Below are positions 17,455-24,346 of a stretch of 56,792 nt of DNA, one piece after another. Positions within the stretch are counted from its first letter, which is position 1, and each line of letters starts with the position of its first letter. This DNA is from Caulobacter sp. BK020 (GTDB lineage Bacteria; Pseudomonadota; Alphaproteobacteria; Caulobacterales; Caulobacteraceae): positions 1 through 56,792 of the forward strand of contig NZ_SLZL01000025.1 of the NCBI RefSeq assembly GCF_004342605.1, given 5' to 3'. The translations under genes were made by a program, and so were the position numbers. The notes below the pieces were generated by a model that saw only the letters and a program-made list of their open reading frames with translations, did no database searches and had not been told where the DNA came from.

Positions 17455-17480
17455 GGAAGAAACGTTTCGTCGGGGACGTT
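17455..17480 (+). promoter_or_regulatory. Candidate ECF-type promoter toward the subtilase gene
   Basis: GGAAG at 17455-17459 and CGTT at 17477-17480 are separated by 17 bases, close to the GGAAC-N16-18-CGTT promoter of alphaproteobacterial EcfG/SigT stress sigma factors, with one mismatch. It points to the subtilase gene at 17565. Recognition by the neighbouring ECF sigma or by a SigT-like factor is inference. Confidence 0.35.
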
Positions 17481-17564
17481 TAATCCCTGAGCCTAAACTT
17501 ATTTCATGCCCGTCGCGATGCGGCCATTGTGACGTTCCGTTCGACTGGGAGACCCCGACCCGCC

Positions 17565-18839
17565 ATGCGCTTTCGCAACGCCCTGATCCTGATGCTGACC
17601 GGCCTGGCGATCCTGGGCGGCGCGCCGGCCGACGCCCAGCTGCTGCCCGCGCCGTCGTCCGTGGTCGGCCGGACGGGACTGCCGCTGCCGCAACTGCCGC
17701 TGGCCGACCGTCTGACCCGCGATGTCGACGCCCTCGCCGACCGCCTGACCCCCGACGCCCTGGCCGCGGCGCGCCTGGACCGGTTGGCCGCCCTGGTCCG
17801 GGCCCATCCCCGGGCGCTGGAACTGGACGACCAGGGCCAGCCGGTGGTGCGCGGCGAGGTGCTGGCCGTCTCGCCCACGCCCGAAGCTCTGGCGAAGATC
17901 ACGGCGGCCGGCTTCGCCGTGGCCCGGCAGGCGCGGTCCGACGAGCTGGGCCTGTCCCTGGTGACCCTGACCCCGCCCAAGGGCCTGAGCGCCCGGGCGG
18001 CGGTCAAGCGGCTGCGTGAGCTCGATCCCGACGGCGCCTACGACTTCAACCACGTCTATGCCGACGCCGGACTGGGCGCGGCCCTGACGGCCTCGACCGC
18101 CGGGCCGGTCGCCGCCCAGGGCGGCGGAGGACGCGCCGGACTGCTGGACGGCGGCGTCGCGGCCGACCAGCCGGTGTTCACCCGCGTCCAGCTGGAGCAG
18201 CGCGGCTTCGCGGACGGCGGGGCGCGGCCCAGCGCCCATGGCACGGCCACCGCCTCGCTGCTGGCCGCGGCCGGCGTCGACCGGATCCTGGTCGCCGACG
18301 TCTACGGCAAGGGACCGGCCGGCGGCTCGGCCTCGGCCATCGTCGGGGCCCTGACCTGGATGGCCCAAGCTCGGGTTCCGGTGATCAATATCAGCCTGGT
18401 GGGGCCGCCGAACGGCGCGCTGGGGGCGGCGGTCAAGGCGCTGCTGGCCCGGGGCTGCCTGATCGTGGCGGCGGTGGGCAATGACGGCCCGGCCGCGCCG
18501 GCCCTCTATCCGGCGTCCTATCCGGGGGTGATCGCCGTGACCGGCGTCGACCGCCGGCGCCGGCTGCTGCCCGAGGCCGGACGCGCTGCCCACGTCGACT
18601 TCGCGGCCTACGGGGCCGAGGTCAAGGTCGCCGCGCCCGGCGGGCGTCCAGCCAGCGTGCGGGGCACCTCCTACGCCGCGCCGGTGGTGGCCGGCCGGCT
18701 GGCGGGCCTGCTGGCCGCCCCCGACCCGGCGGCCGCCCAGCGGGCGGTGGCGCGCCTCGCGGCCCAGGCCGTGGACCTGGGCGCGCCGGGGACCGACGAC
18801 GTCTATGGTCACGGCCTGATCGAGGCGCGCCAGCCCTGA
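17565..18839 (+). CDS. Exported S8 (subtilisin-like) serine peptidase
   Basis: A 424-residue protein with a signal peptide (FRNALILMLTGLAILGGAPADA). The catalytic triad is visible: D in GLLDGGV near residue 194, H in SAHGTATASLL near 225 and S in RGTSYAAPVVAG near 367. The oxyanion-region Asn is in VAAVGNDGPAAPALYP. About 170 residues of non-catalytic N-terminal region precede the triad and may act as pro-domain. ATG 17565 gives the proper signal peptide. Its divergent placement against an ECF sigma/anti-sigma pair suggests envelope-stress linkage. Confidence 0.87.
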   Translation: MRFRNALILMLTGLAILGGAPADAQLLPAPSSVVGRTGLPLPQLPLADRLTRDVDALADRLTPDALAAARLDRLAALVRAHPRALELDDQGQPVVRGEVLAVSPTPEALAKITAAGFAVARQARSDELGLSLVTLTPPKGLSARAAVKRLRELDPDGAYDFNHVYADAGLGAALTASTAGPVAAQGGGGRAGLLDGGVAADQPVFTRVQLEQRGFADGGARPSAHGTATASLLAAAGVDRILVADVYGKGPAGGSASAIVGALTWMAQARVPVINISLVGPPNGALGAAVKALLARGCLIVAAVGNDGPAAPALYPASYPGVIAVTGVDRRRRLLPEAGRAAHVDFAAYGAEVKVAAPGGRPASVRGTSYAAPVVAGRLAGLLAAPDPAAAQRAVARLAAQAVDLGAPGTDDVYGHGLIEARQP

Positions 18840-18857
18840 ACCTTCTCCGGGGAAGGG

Positions 18858-19553
18858 TTAGGCGAGGCCGTCGACCCACCCCGGCAGTTCCGAAATCGAT
18901 CCCAGCTCCACATAGCGCGCGTGGTCCTTCGGCGCGGTCGCCGCTTCGTGCGCCCACACCAGCGGGTAGGGGATCAGGGCGGCCCAGGCGCCGGCGTCCA
19001 GGGCGGGGATGATGTCGGACTTGACCGAATTGCCGGCCATCACCGCCTGCCGCGGTCCCGAACCGTGGCGGGCGAACACGCGGCGATAGGTGTCGGCGTC
19101 CTTCTCCGAGACGATCTCGACCGCGGCGAACAGGTCGCCCAGGCCCGAGCCCGCCAGCTTCTGCTCCTGGTGCAGCAGGTCTCCCTTGGTGATCAGCACC
19201 AGGCGATAGCGCTGGGACAGCTGAGCCAGGGCCTTTTCCACGCCGGGTAGCGGCTCGACCGGTTCGGTCAGCATCTCGCGCCCGGCGGCCAGGATCTGGC
19301 GGATCACGCCGATGCTGACCTGGCTGTCGGTCAGGTCCATCGCCGTCTCGATCATCGACAGGGTGAAGCCCTTGGCCCCATAGCCGTAGAGCCGCAGGTT
19401 GCGCTTCTCGGTCTCGGCCAGCCTGGCGTCGATCTGGGCCTCGTCGCCGTAGGGGGCCAGCAGCTCGACGAACCGTTTGTGGGTCAGGCGAAAGAGGGTC
19501 TCGTTGTGCCAAAGGGTGTCGTCGGCGTCGACGCCGACGGTGTTGACGGGCAT
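18858..19553 (-). CDS. HAD-family hydrolase
   Basis: A 231-residue haloacid-dehalogenase-like phosphatase. Motif I is DADDTLWHNE near residue 8 (nucleophile and acid Asp), motif II is VLITKGD, motif III is the Lys in VSEKDADTY, and motif IV is MAGNSVKSDIIPAL. The cap is inserted after motif I, as in subclass I. ATG 19553 is preceded by GGAGAGC at good spacing; the longer frame upstream is not needed. The substrate is unknown; these enzymes usually remove phosphate from small metabolites. Confidence 0.85.
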   Translation of the reverse strand: MPVNTVGVDADDTLWHNETLFRLTHKRFVELLAPYGDEAQIDARLAETEKRNLRLYGYGAKGFTLSMIETAMDLTDSQVSIGVIRQILAAGREMLTEPVEPLPGVEKALAQLSQRYRLVLITKGDLLHQEQKLAGSGLGDLFAAVEIVSEKDADTYRRVFARHGSGPRQAVMAGNSVKSDIIPALDAGAWAALIPYPLVWAHEAATAPKDHARYVELGSISELPGWVDGLA

Positions 19554-19624
19554 GGAAAGCTCTCCGGATCCGCGCCGGTCATACGCCGCGTCGCCGCCCG
19601 AGGCCAAGCCGCAGCGAACGGCGC

Positions 19625-19792
19625 TCAGCCGTCTTCGCCGCCGCCTTCGAGCTCGTCGCTACGGAATGTCCGCTCCTCCAGCTTGAGGCGTTCTTCCTCG
19701 AACCGGTTGGTCAGGTGGAGCATCTGCTGGGTCAGGTTCGCCGAAATGACCGAGGCCGGCTCTTCGGCGAAGTCGTCATAGGAATTGGACAT
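19625..19792 (-). CDS. Small hypothetical protein, 55 residues
   Basis: A 55-residue frame from ATG 19792 to TGA 19625 with a balanced, non-shadow composition: an acidic start (SYDDFAEEPASVISANLTQQ), a charged helical middle (LHLTNRFEEERLKLEER) and an acidic end. It lies 71 bases upstream of the HAD gene on the same strand. There is no strong ribosome binding site, which is the main doubt. No domain is recognised. It could be a short regulatory helix protein. Confidence 0.45.
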   Translation of the reverse strand: MSNSYDDFAEEPASVISANLTQQMLHLTNRFEEERLKLEERTFRSDELEGGGEDG

Positions 19793-19899
19793 GCAAAGGC
19801 ACAAACACAGCTAGGGCGCCCCCGCCCATGCCGACCCAAACGATGTCGGCTACCCGACGTTCCCAAGGCCAAGATAGGTTTTTCGGATCGAGCTCGAAT

Positions 19900-20031
19900 C
19901 TAGAAGCTCTGTGTCACGAAGATCACGGCGCTGATCGGCGCCGCCACCGCCAGCAGCACGCGCAGGCTGGTCTCGACCAGGCCGTGCCAGTCCGTGGCGG
20001 CGGGGGCGATGCGGGCGACCGGCGGGTTCAT
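19900..20031 (-). CDS. Small putative membrane protein, 43 residues
   Basis: Runs from ATG 20031 to TAG 19900. A strong ribosome binding site (AAAGGAG, 9 bases before ATG) and one clear hydrophobic helix (LRVLLAVAAPISAVIFV) at the C-terminal end support a real single-pass or tail-anchored mini-protein. It is far shorter than most gene-calling cutoffs. There is no recognisable family. It is separated from the neighbouring 55-residue gene by 107 bases. Confidence 0.6.
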   Translation of the reverse strand: MNPPVARIAPAATDWHGLVETSLRVLLAVAAPISAVIFVTQSF

Positions 20032-20158
20032 GCGACCAACTCCTTTGAAGCTCGACCATGAGCCTCAAGGCGTTAACGCGTCGATCGCGCCAACGGACGC
20101 AGCCCCGCGACAAGTTGTTCCAGCTGTGGCGCCGAAGCGACGCTCCCTGGGACCAGCG

Positions 20159-20446
20159 TCAAGCCCACGCTGGCGGCTGCCTTTCCCGAGGGGGCGGCCG
20201 TACGGCGGCGCAGGCCGGATGGGCCTTGTAGACACGCTTCAGAGAAGCGGGGAAACGGTGCAGGGCCGCGGCCGGTCGGATCGGCCGGGCCGACAAGTCG
20301 CCGCCGCAGTTGGGACAGATCCCGGAGAATCGCGTTTCCACGCAGTCGGCGCAGAAGGTGCATTCGAAGGTGCAGATCCGCGCGTCCGCGCTGTCGGGCG
20401 GCAGGTCGCGATCGCAGCACTCGCAATTGGGACGCAGTTCGAGCAT
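20159..20446 (-). CDS. DUF1272 zinc-binding protein
   Basis: A 95-residue protein. The first 55 residues are a cysteine-rich zinc-ribbon-like unit: CECCDRDLPPDS, then CTFECTFCADC and ICPNCGGDL, which is the DUF1272 pattern. The C-terminal 40 residues are basic and proline-rich. GGGAGGACGG shortly before ATG 20446 gives a good ribosome binding site and rules out the longer upstream frame. The function of the family is unknown; the metal-binding call follows from the paired cysteines. Confidence 0.82.
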   Translation of the reverse strand: MLELRPNCECCDRDLPPDSADARICTFECTFCADCVETRFSGICPNCGGDLSARPIRPAAALHRFPASLKRVYKAHPACAAVRPPPRERQPPAWA

Positions 20447-20773
20447 GGGCCGTCCTCCCGTGTTCTTATGCTGATTGTGGCGCTTAACCCTTCCAGCATA
20501 GGGGCTTTGAGGCCGCCAGCGCGAGGGGGCTTGGTGGCCGATCACGGGAATGTGGGGCCACGCTCGGACTCCCGTGATCAGAGGGGTTGACCCCCCCGTC
20601 ATACCCCCCTAGACACGCCGCCGTTTGCGCGGCGGTCGGGCCAAAAGCCCGACCGCCTTCTTGCGAGCAGGGTCCGGCGGTAGCCGGACGCGGGTTGGGG
20701 TTACTCCCGGCCCGCCTTTTTGCGAAAATGATCCGCCCGTTCCGGGCCACGCGTTCAGGAGGCGCTTTATAGA
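20447..20773. other. Non-coding carA leader with three hairpins
   Basis: A 327-base stretch with no credible gene. It holds three inverted repeats: GATCACGGGA/TCCCGTGATC (20540-20549, 20570-20579), an 11-bp stem with CAAAA loop (20631-20641, 20647-20657) followed by TTCTT, and GTCCGGC/GCCGGAC (20672-20678, 20683-20689). A 6-bp stem at 20618-20623/20630-20635 would compete with the second hairpin. They are candidates for termination of upstream transcripts or attenuation of carA. Confidence 0.45.
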
Positions 20774-21940
20774 ATGTCCCAAGACCTTCTTCCCGGCGTC
20801 ACTGGCGTTCTGGTCCTGGCCGACGGCACGGTCCTGCAGGGCGTCGGCTGCGGCGCGGTCGGCGATGCGGTCGGCGAGGTGTGCTTCAACACCGCCATGA
20901 CCGGCTACCAGGAGATCCTGACCGATCCCTCGTACATGGCCCAGATCGTCGCCTTCACCTTCCCGCACGTCGGCAATGTGGGGACCAATCTGGAGGATCT
21001 GGAGCAGATGAGCGGCGGGGCCGAGACGGCCGCCCGCGGCGTCCTGTTCCGCGAGGTTCCGACGGACGCGGCCAACTGGCGGGCCAACAGCGACTTCGAC
21101 GCCTGGATGCAGCGGCGCGGCGTCATCGGCCTAGCCGGCGTCGACACCCGCGCCTTGACCCGCAAGATCCGCGAGACCGGCATGCCGCATGGCGTGATCG
21201 CCCACTCGCCGACCGGTGCGTTCGACCTTCCCGCGCTGATCGCCAAGGCCAAGGCCTGGGCCGGACTGGAAGGCCTGGACCTGGCCAAGGACGCCTCGAC
21301 CACCCAGACCTTCACCTGGGACGAGGGCCTGTGGTCGTGGCCGGAAGGCTACGCCAAGCTGGACCAGCCCAAGTACGAGGTCGTGGTCCTGGACTACGGC
21401 GTCAAGCGCAACATCCTGCGCGCCCTGGCCCATGTCGGGGCCCGCGCCACGGTGGTGCCGGCCAATACCTCGGCCGAGGACATCCTGGCCCGCAATCCCG
21501 ATGGCGTCCTGCTGTCCAACGGCCCGGGCGACCCGGCCGCGACCGGCGCCTACGCGGTGCCCGAGATCCAGAAACTGGTCGAGAGCGGCAAGCCGGTGTT
21601 CGGCATCTGCCTGGGCCACCAGATGCTGGCCCTGGCCGTCGGCGCCAAGACGGTGAAGATGGAACAGGGGCACCATGGGGCCAACCACCCTGTAAAGGAC
21701 CTGACCACCGGCAAGGTCGAGATCGTCTCGATGAACCACGGCTTCACCGTCGACAGCGCCAGCTTGCCCGCGGCCGTCACCGAGACCCACGTCTCGCTGT
21801 TCGACGGCACCAACGCCGGCATCGCCCTGACCGACAAGCCGGTGTTCAGCGTGCAGCACCACCCCGAGGCCTCGCCCGGCCCGACCGACAGCCTCTATCT
21901 GTTCGAACGCTTCGCCGGCCTGATGGACGCGGCGAAGTAG
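20774..21940 (+). CDS. carA: Carbamoyl-phosphate synthase small (glutaminase) subunit
   Basis: CarA hydrolyses glutamine and channels ammonia to CarB for carbamoyl phosphate, feeding pyrimidine and arginine synthesis. The 388-residue product has the N-terminal CarA domain (GEVCFNTAMTGYQEILTDPS) and a class I glutamine amidotransferase domain. Its triad is Cys in VFGICLGHQMLAL and His/Glu in SVQHHPEASPG. ATG 20774 is preceded by TTCAGGAGG about 10 bases upstream. carB is not adjacent in this window, so the subunits are encoded apart. The structured leader may be regulatory. Confidence 0.96.
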   Translation: MSQDLLPGVTGVLVLADGTVLQGVGCGAVGDAVGEVCFNTAMTGYQEILTDPSYMAQIVAFTFPHVGNVGTNLEDLEQMSGGAETAARGVLFREVPTDAANWRANSDFDAWMQRRGVIGLAGVDTRALTRKIRETGMPHGVIAHSPTGAFDLPALIAKAKAWAGLEGLDLAKDASTTQTFTWDEGLWSWPEGYAKLDQPKYEVVVLDYGVKRNILRALAHVGARATVVPANTSAEDILARNPDGVLLSNGPGDPAATGAYAVPEIQKLVESGKPVFGICLGHQMLALAVGAKTVKMEQGHHGANHPVKDLTTGKVEIVSMNHGFTVDSASLPAAVTETHVSLFDGTNAGIALTDKPVFSVQHHPEASPGPTDSLYLFERFAGLMDAAK

Positions 21941-22069
21941 GCGGCCTAACGGCTCCGCTTACACAAAACAAAAACCAAGCTGTCATGGCCGCATCACGCT
22001 CCCCGCCGGGGAGCGTGATAGCCTCTTCGCGTTCCGGTTCACCTGCGACCCTTCGACGACGAGGATCCC

Positions 22070-22459
22070 ATGGCCTACGAACGCATCGGCGGCGAGACGA
22101 TCGCCAACGCCGCCCTCGACGACTTCTTCCAGCGCGCCCAGGACGACGACCTGCTGACCCATCTGGTCGGGCCGGTGATCTCGCCCGGCGTCCGGGCCTT
22201 CATGGCCGCGGCCCTGGATCTCGGGAACGACGACGAGGCGCGCCTGGCGCCGGCCCTGGCCTGGCTCTCGGACAGCGGCCCCGAGGACGAGGACCTGGAC
22301 CACATGATCGGCCACCTCGCCCTGGCCCTCGAGGCGCAAGGGATCGGCGACGAGATCATCGCCGAGATCGCCGACCGCGCCGAAAGCCTGCGTGACGCGG
22401 CGCTGGGGGTCTGGCCGGACGACGAGGATGAGGACGAGGACGACGAGGTGGCCGCCTAA
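22070..22459 (+). CDS. Truncated-globin-like protein lacking the proximal haem histidine
   Basis: A 129-residue protein that aligns by eye with group I truncated haemoglobins: YERIGGETIANAALDDFFQR (helices A-B), FMAAALDL, and HMIGHLALALEAQGIGDEII (helices G-H). In haem-binding members a His sits about 15 residues before the GHL motif; here that position falls in APALAWLSDSG, with no His. The B10 Tyr is Phe. A strongly acidic tail (DDEDEDEDDE) follows. It therefore probably keeps the fold but does not bind haem in the usual way. GACGAGGATCCC precedes ATG 22070 as a weak binding site. Confidence 0.6.
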   Translation: MAYERIGGETIANAALDDFFQRAQDDDLLTHLVGPVISPGVRAFMAAALDLGNDDEARLAPALAWLSDSGPEDEDLDHMIGHLALALEAQGIGDEIIAEIADRAESLRDAALGVWPDDEDEDEDDEVAA

Positions 22460-22467
22460 GGCGTCGA

Positions 22468-22558
22468 CCCCCTCAGTCGGCGGAGTTTATCCTGCGGCCG
22501 GCCAAGGGCCGGTCCGGAGGGCCGACAGCTCCCCCAAGGGCCGGAGGGGGCGCGCTAC
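22468..22558. repeat. Intergenic palindromic repeat (CCCCCTCAGTCGGC type, copy 1)
   Basis: Contains CCCCCTCAGTCGGC and, further on, CCGACAGCTCCCCCAAGG, separated by a GGCCGG-rich palindrome. The same two end motifs flank a shorter core at about 41948-41990. It fills the gap between convergent genes and may double as a terminator. Confidence 0.5.
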
Positions 22559-24169
22559 CTAGGTCCCGAACTGCGTGAACGGGACCTTGTTGAACAGCTC
22601 GCGCTCGGCGCCGCGCGGGTCGTCTTCCATCCGCGTGGCGTTGTCGAACACCAGGGTCTGGCGCCGGGGCAGGGTGTAGGGCTCCCACTTCGGGATCGAC
22701 GGGTTGTTGGGATCGCCCGTGCGGGCGAAGGCCACGAAGGTGTCGGCCAGCCGCTCGTGCATGGCCACGGCGTCCGGTCCCGAGCCGGTGATCACGCCGG
22801 GCGCGTCGAAATTGCCGAACACCAGCTGCATGTCCAGGGTGTGGGGCGCGCCCCAGACGCCGCCGTCCTTGGGCGCGCGCCAGTCCAGCTGGTAGGCCCA
22901 GGCCGGGGCGCCGGCCTGGGCGCGTTCCTCGTCCTGGATGATCGCCGCCTTCCACGAGCGGCCGGCCGTCGACGCCGCGAAATAGACGTCGGCCGGGGTG
23001 TAGTGCGGATAGATCCTGCGATAGGCCGCCACCACGGTGGCCGGGTCGATGTCGATGCGGGCGTTGAACTGGGCCGGCAGCCTCTCGATCACCTGCTCCC
23101 AGGTGAGGTTCATCAGGCTCTTGTCGTAGCCGACGAAGCCGCGGGTTTCGTCGTGGGTGTTGCCGACCATCATCGGCACGGAGAGCCCGTCCGGCGCCGC
23201 GTCGGGGAAGAACGGGTGGCGGGTCAGCGAGCGCTCGTCCAGCACCGGGCCCATATAGACCCCGCCGCCGCCGGCGATCGGGTCGATGGCCTTCAGCCCA
23301 GCCAGGAACTGGTCGGCGGGCAGGGCGCGCAGGGCGGCCAGGTCCTTGATCCCAAGCTTGTCGACGAAGCCCCTGGCGCGTCGGGTGGCGTTGAACGGGC
23401 CGCCGACGGTGACCTGCTGACCGCTCATGGTCGCCGCACGGTGGAACAGGCCCTTGGCGGCCGGCATGGCCATCAGGGTGGCGATCTTGGCTCCGCCGCC
23501 CGATTGGCCGAACAGCATGACCTTGCCCGGATCGCCGCCGAACGCGGCGATGTTGTCGCGCACCCATTGCAGGGCCAGGACCAAGTCCAGCTGACCCACA
23601 TTGCCGCTGTCGGCAACGCTCGGGTCGTCGAACAGGCGTGCCAGGTACAGGTAGCCGAAGGCGTTGAGCCGGTGGTTGACCGTGACCACCACCGCCTCGC
23701 CGCGCCGGGCCAGCTTGGTTCCGTCGTACCAGGGGCTGGCGCCCGAGCCGGTGTTGTAGGCGCCGCCGTGGATATAGACCATCACCGGGCGCTTGACCCC
23801 GTCGGCCAGGCCGCTCTTGCCCACCTTGGCCGGGGTCCAGACGTTGAGGAACAGGCAGTCCTCGCTCAGCGCCTCGCCGTCCTCGCCCTTGCCCTGCGGA
23901 CAGGCCGCGCCATAGGCCCGGGCGTCGGCCACGCCGGTCCAGGGCCGGGGTGGCTGGGGCGGCATGAAACGCAGCGGCCCGGTGTCGGCCCCGTAGCGCA
24001 CCCCCTTGAACACCTGGACGCCGTCGCCGGCCGCGCCGCGCACCTTGCCATAGGTGGTGGCGACCACCGGACCCGACTTGGCGGCGGCGAGGGCCGGGCC
24101 CGAGGCCAAGGCGAAGGCCGCGCCCGTGCCGGCGATCAGGCCGCGGCGATCCAGGTGAAGCTGATCCAT
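22559..24169 (-). CDS. Exported type B carboxylesterase
   Basis: A 536-residue alpha/beta hydrolase of the carboxylesterase/lipase family. The N-terminus (HLDRRGLIAGTGAAFALA) is a twin-arginine-like signal. Conserved blocks: SEDCLFLNVWTP, the oxyanion loop IHGGAYNTGSG near residue 135, the nucleophile elbow FGQSGGGAKIA near 220, and Glu/His partners later in THDETRGF and WGAPHTLDM. It probably hydrolyses ester compounds in the periplasm. GGAGGAAACCC just before ATG 24169 is a strong ribosome binding site. It is divergent from the hexosaminidase gene across 177 bases. Confidence 0.9.
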   Translation of the reverse strand: MDQLHLDRRGLIAGTGAAFALASGPALAAAKSGPVVATTYGKVRGAAGDGVQVFKGVRYGADTGPLRFMPPQPPRPWTGVADARAYGAACPQGKGEDGEALSEDCLFLNVWTPAKVGKSGLADGVKRPVMVYIHGGAYNTGSGASPWYDGTKLARRGEAVVVTVNHRLNAFGYLYLARLFDDPSVADSGNVGQLDLVLALQWVRDNIAAFGGDPGKVMLFGQSGGGAKIATLMAMPAAKGLFHRAATMSGQQVTVGGPFNATRRARGFVDKLGIKDLAALRALPADQFLAGLKAIDPIAGGGGVYMGPVLDERSLTRHPFFPDAAPDGLSVPMMVGNTHDETRGFVGYDKSLMNLTWEQVIERLPAQFNARIDIDPATVVAAYRRIYPHYTPADVYFAASTAGRSWKAAIIQDEERAQAGAPAWAYQLDWRAPKDGGVWGAPHTLDMQLVFGNFDAPGVITGSGPDAVAMHERLADTFVAFARTGDPNNPSIPKWEPYTLPRRQTLVFDNATRMEDDPRGAERELFNKVPFTQFGT

Positions 24170-24346
24170 GGGTTTCCTCCGGCGCGATTGGGCTCGCGCT
24201 CGGCGGATTGGCTACCACGGATCATGACACCGGTGACATCCACTTTTTTAGCGCCGGTAGAGCCCGGCGCGGACCCGCAGGTTCACATCGGAGATCGAAA
24301 GCTGCTAGCCCGTCTCGGGGGTAGGTCTGCGAATCCTGGAGACTCC

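Noticed and set aside
22757..24346. Upstream extension of the hexosaminidase frame by about 530 codons
   Set aside because: It runs antisense through the carboxylesterase; the signal peptide and ribosome binding site at 24347 define the real start.
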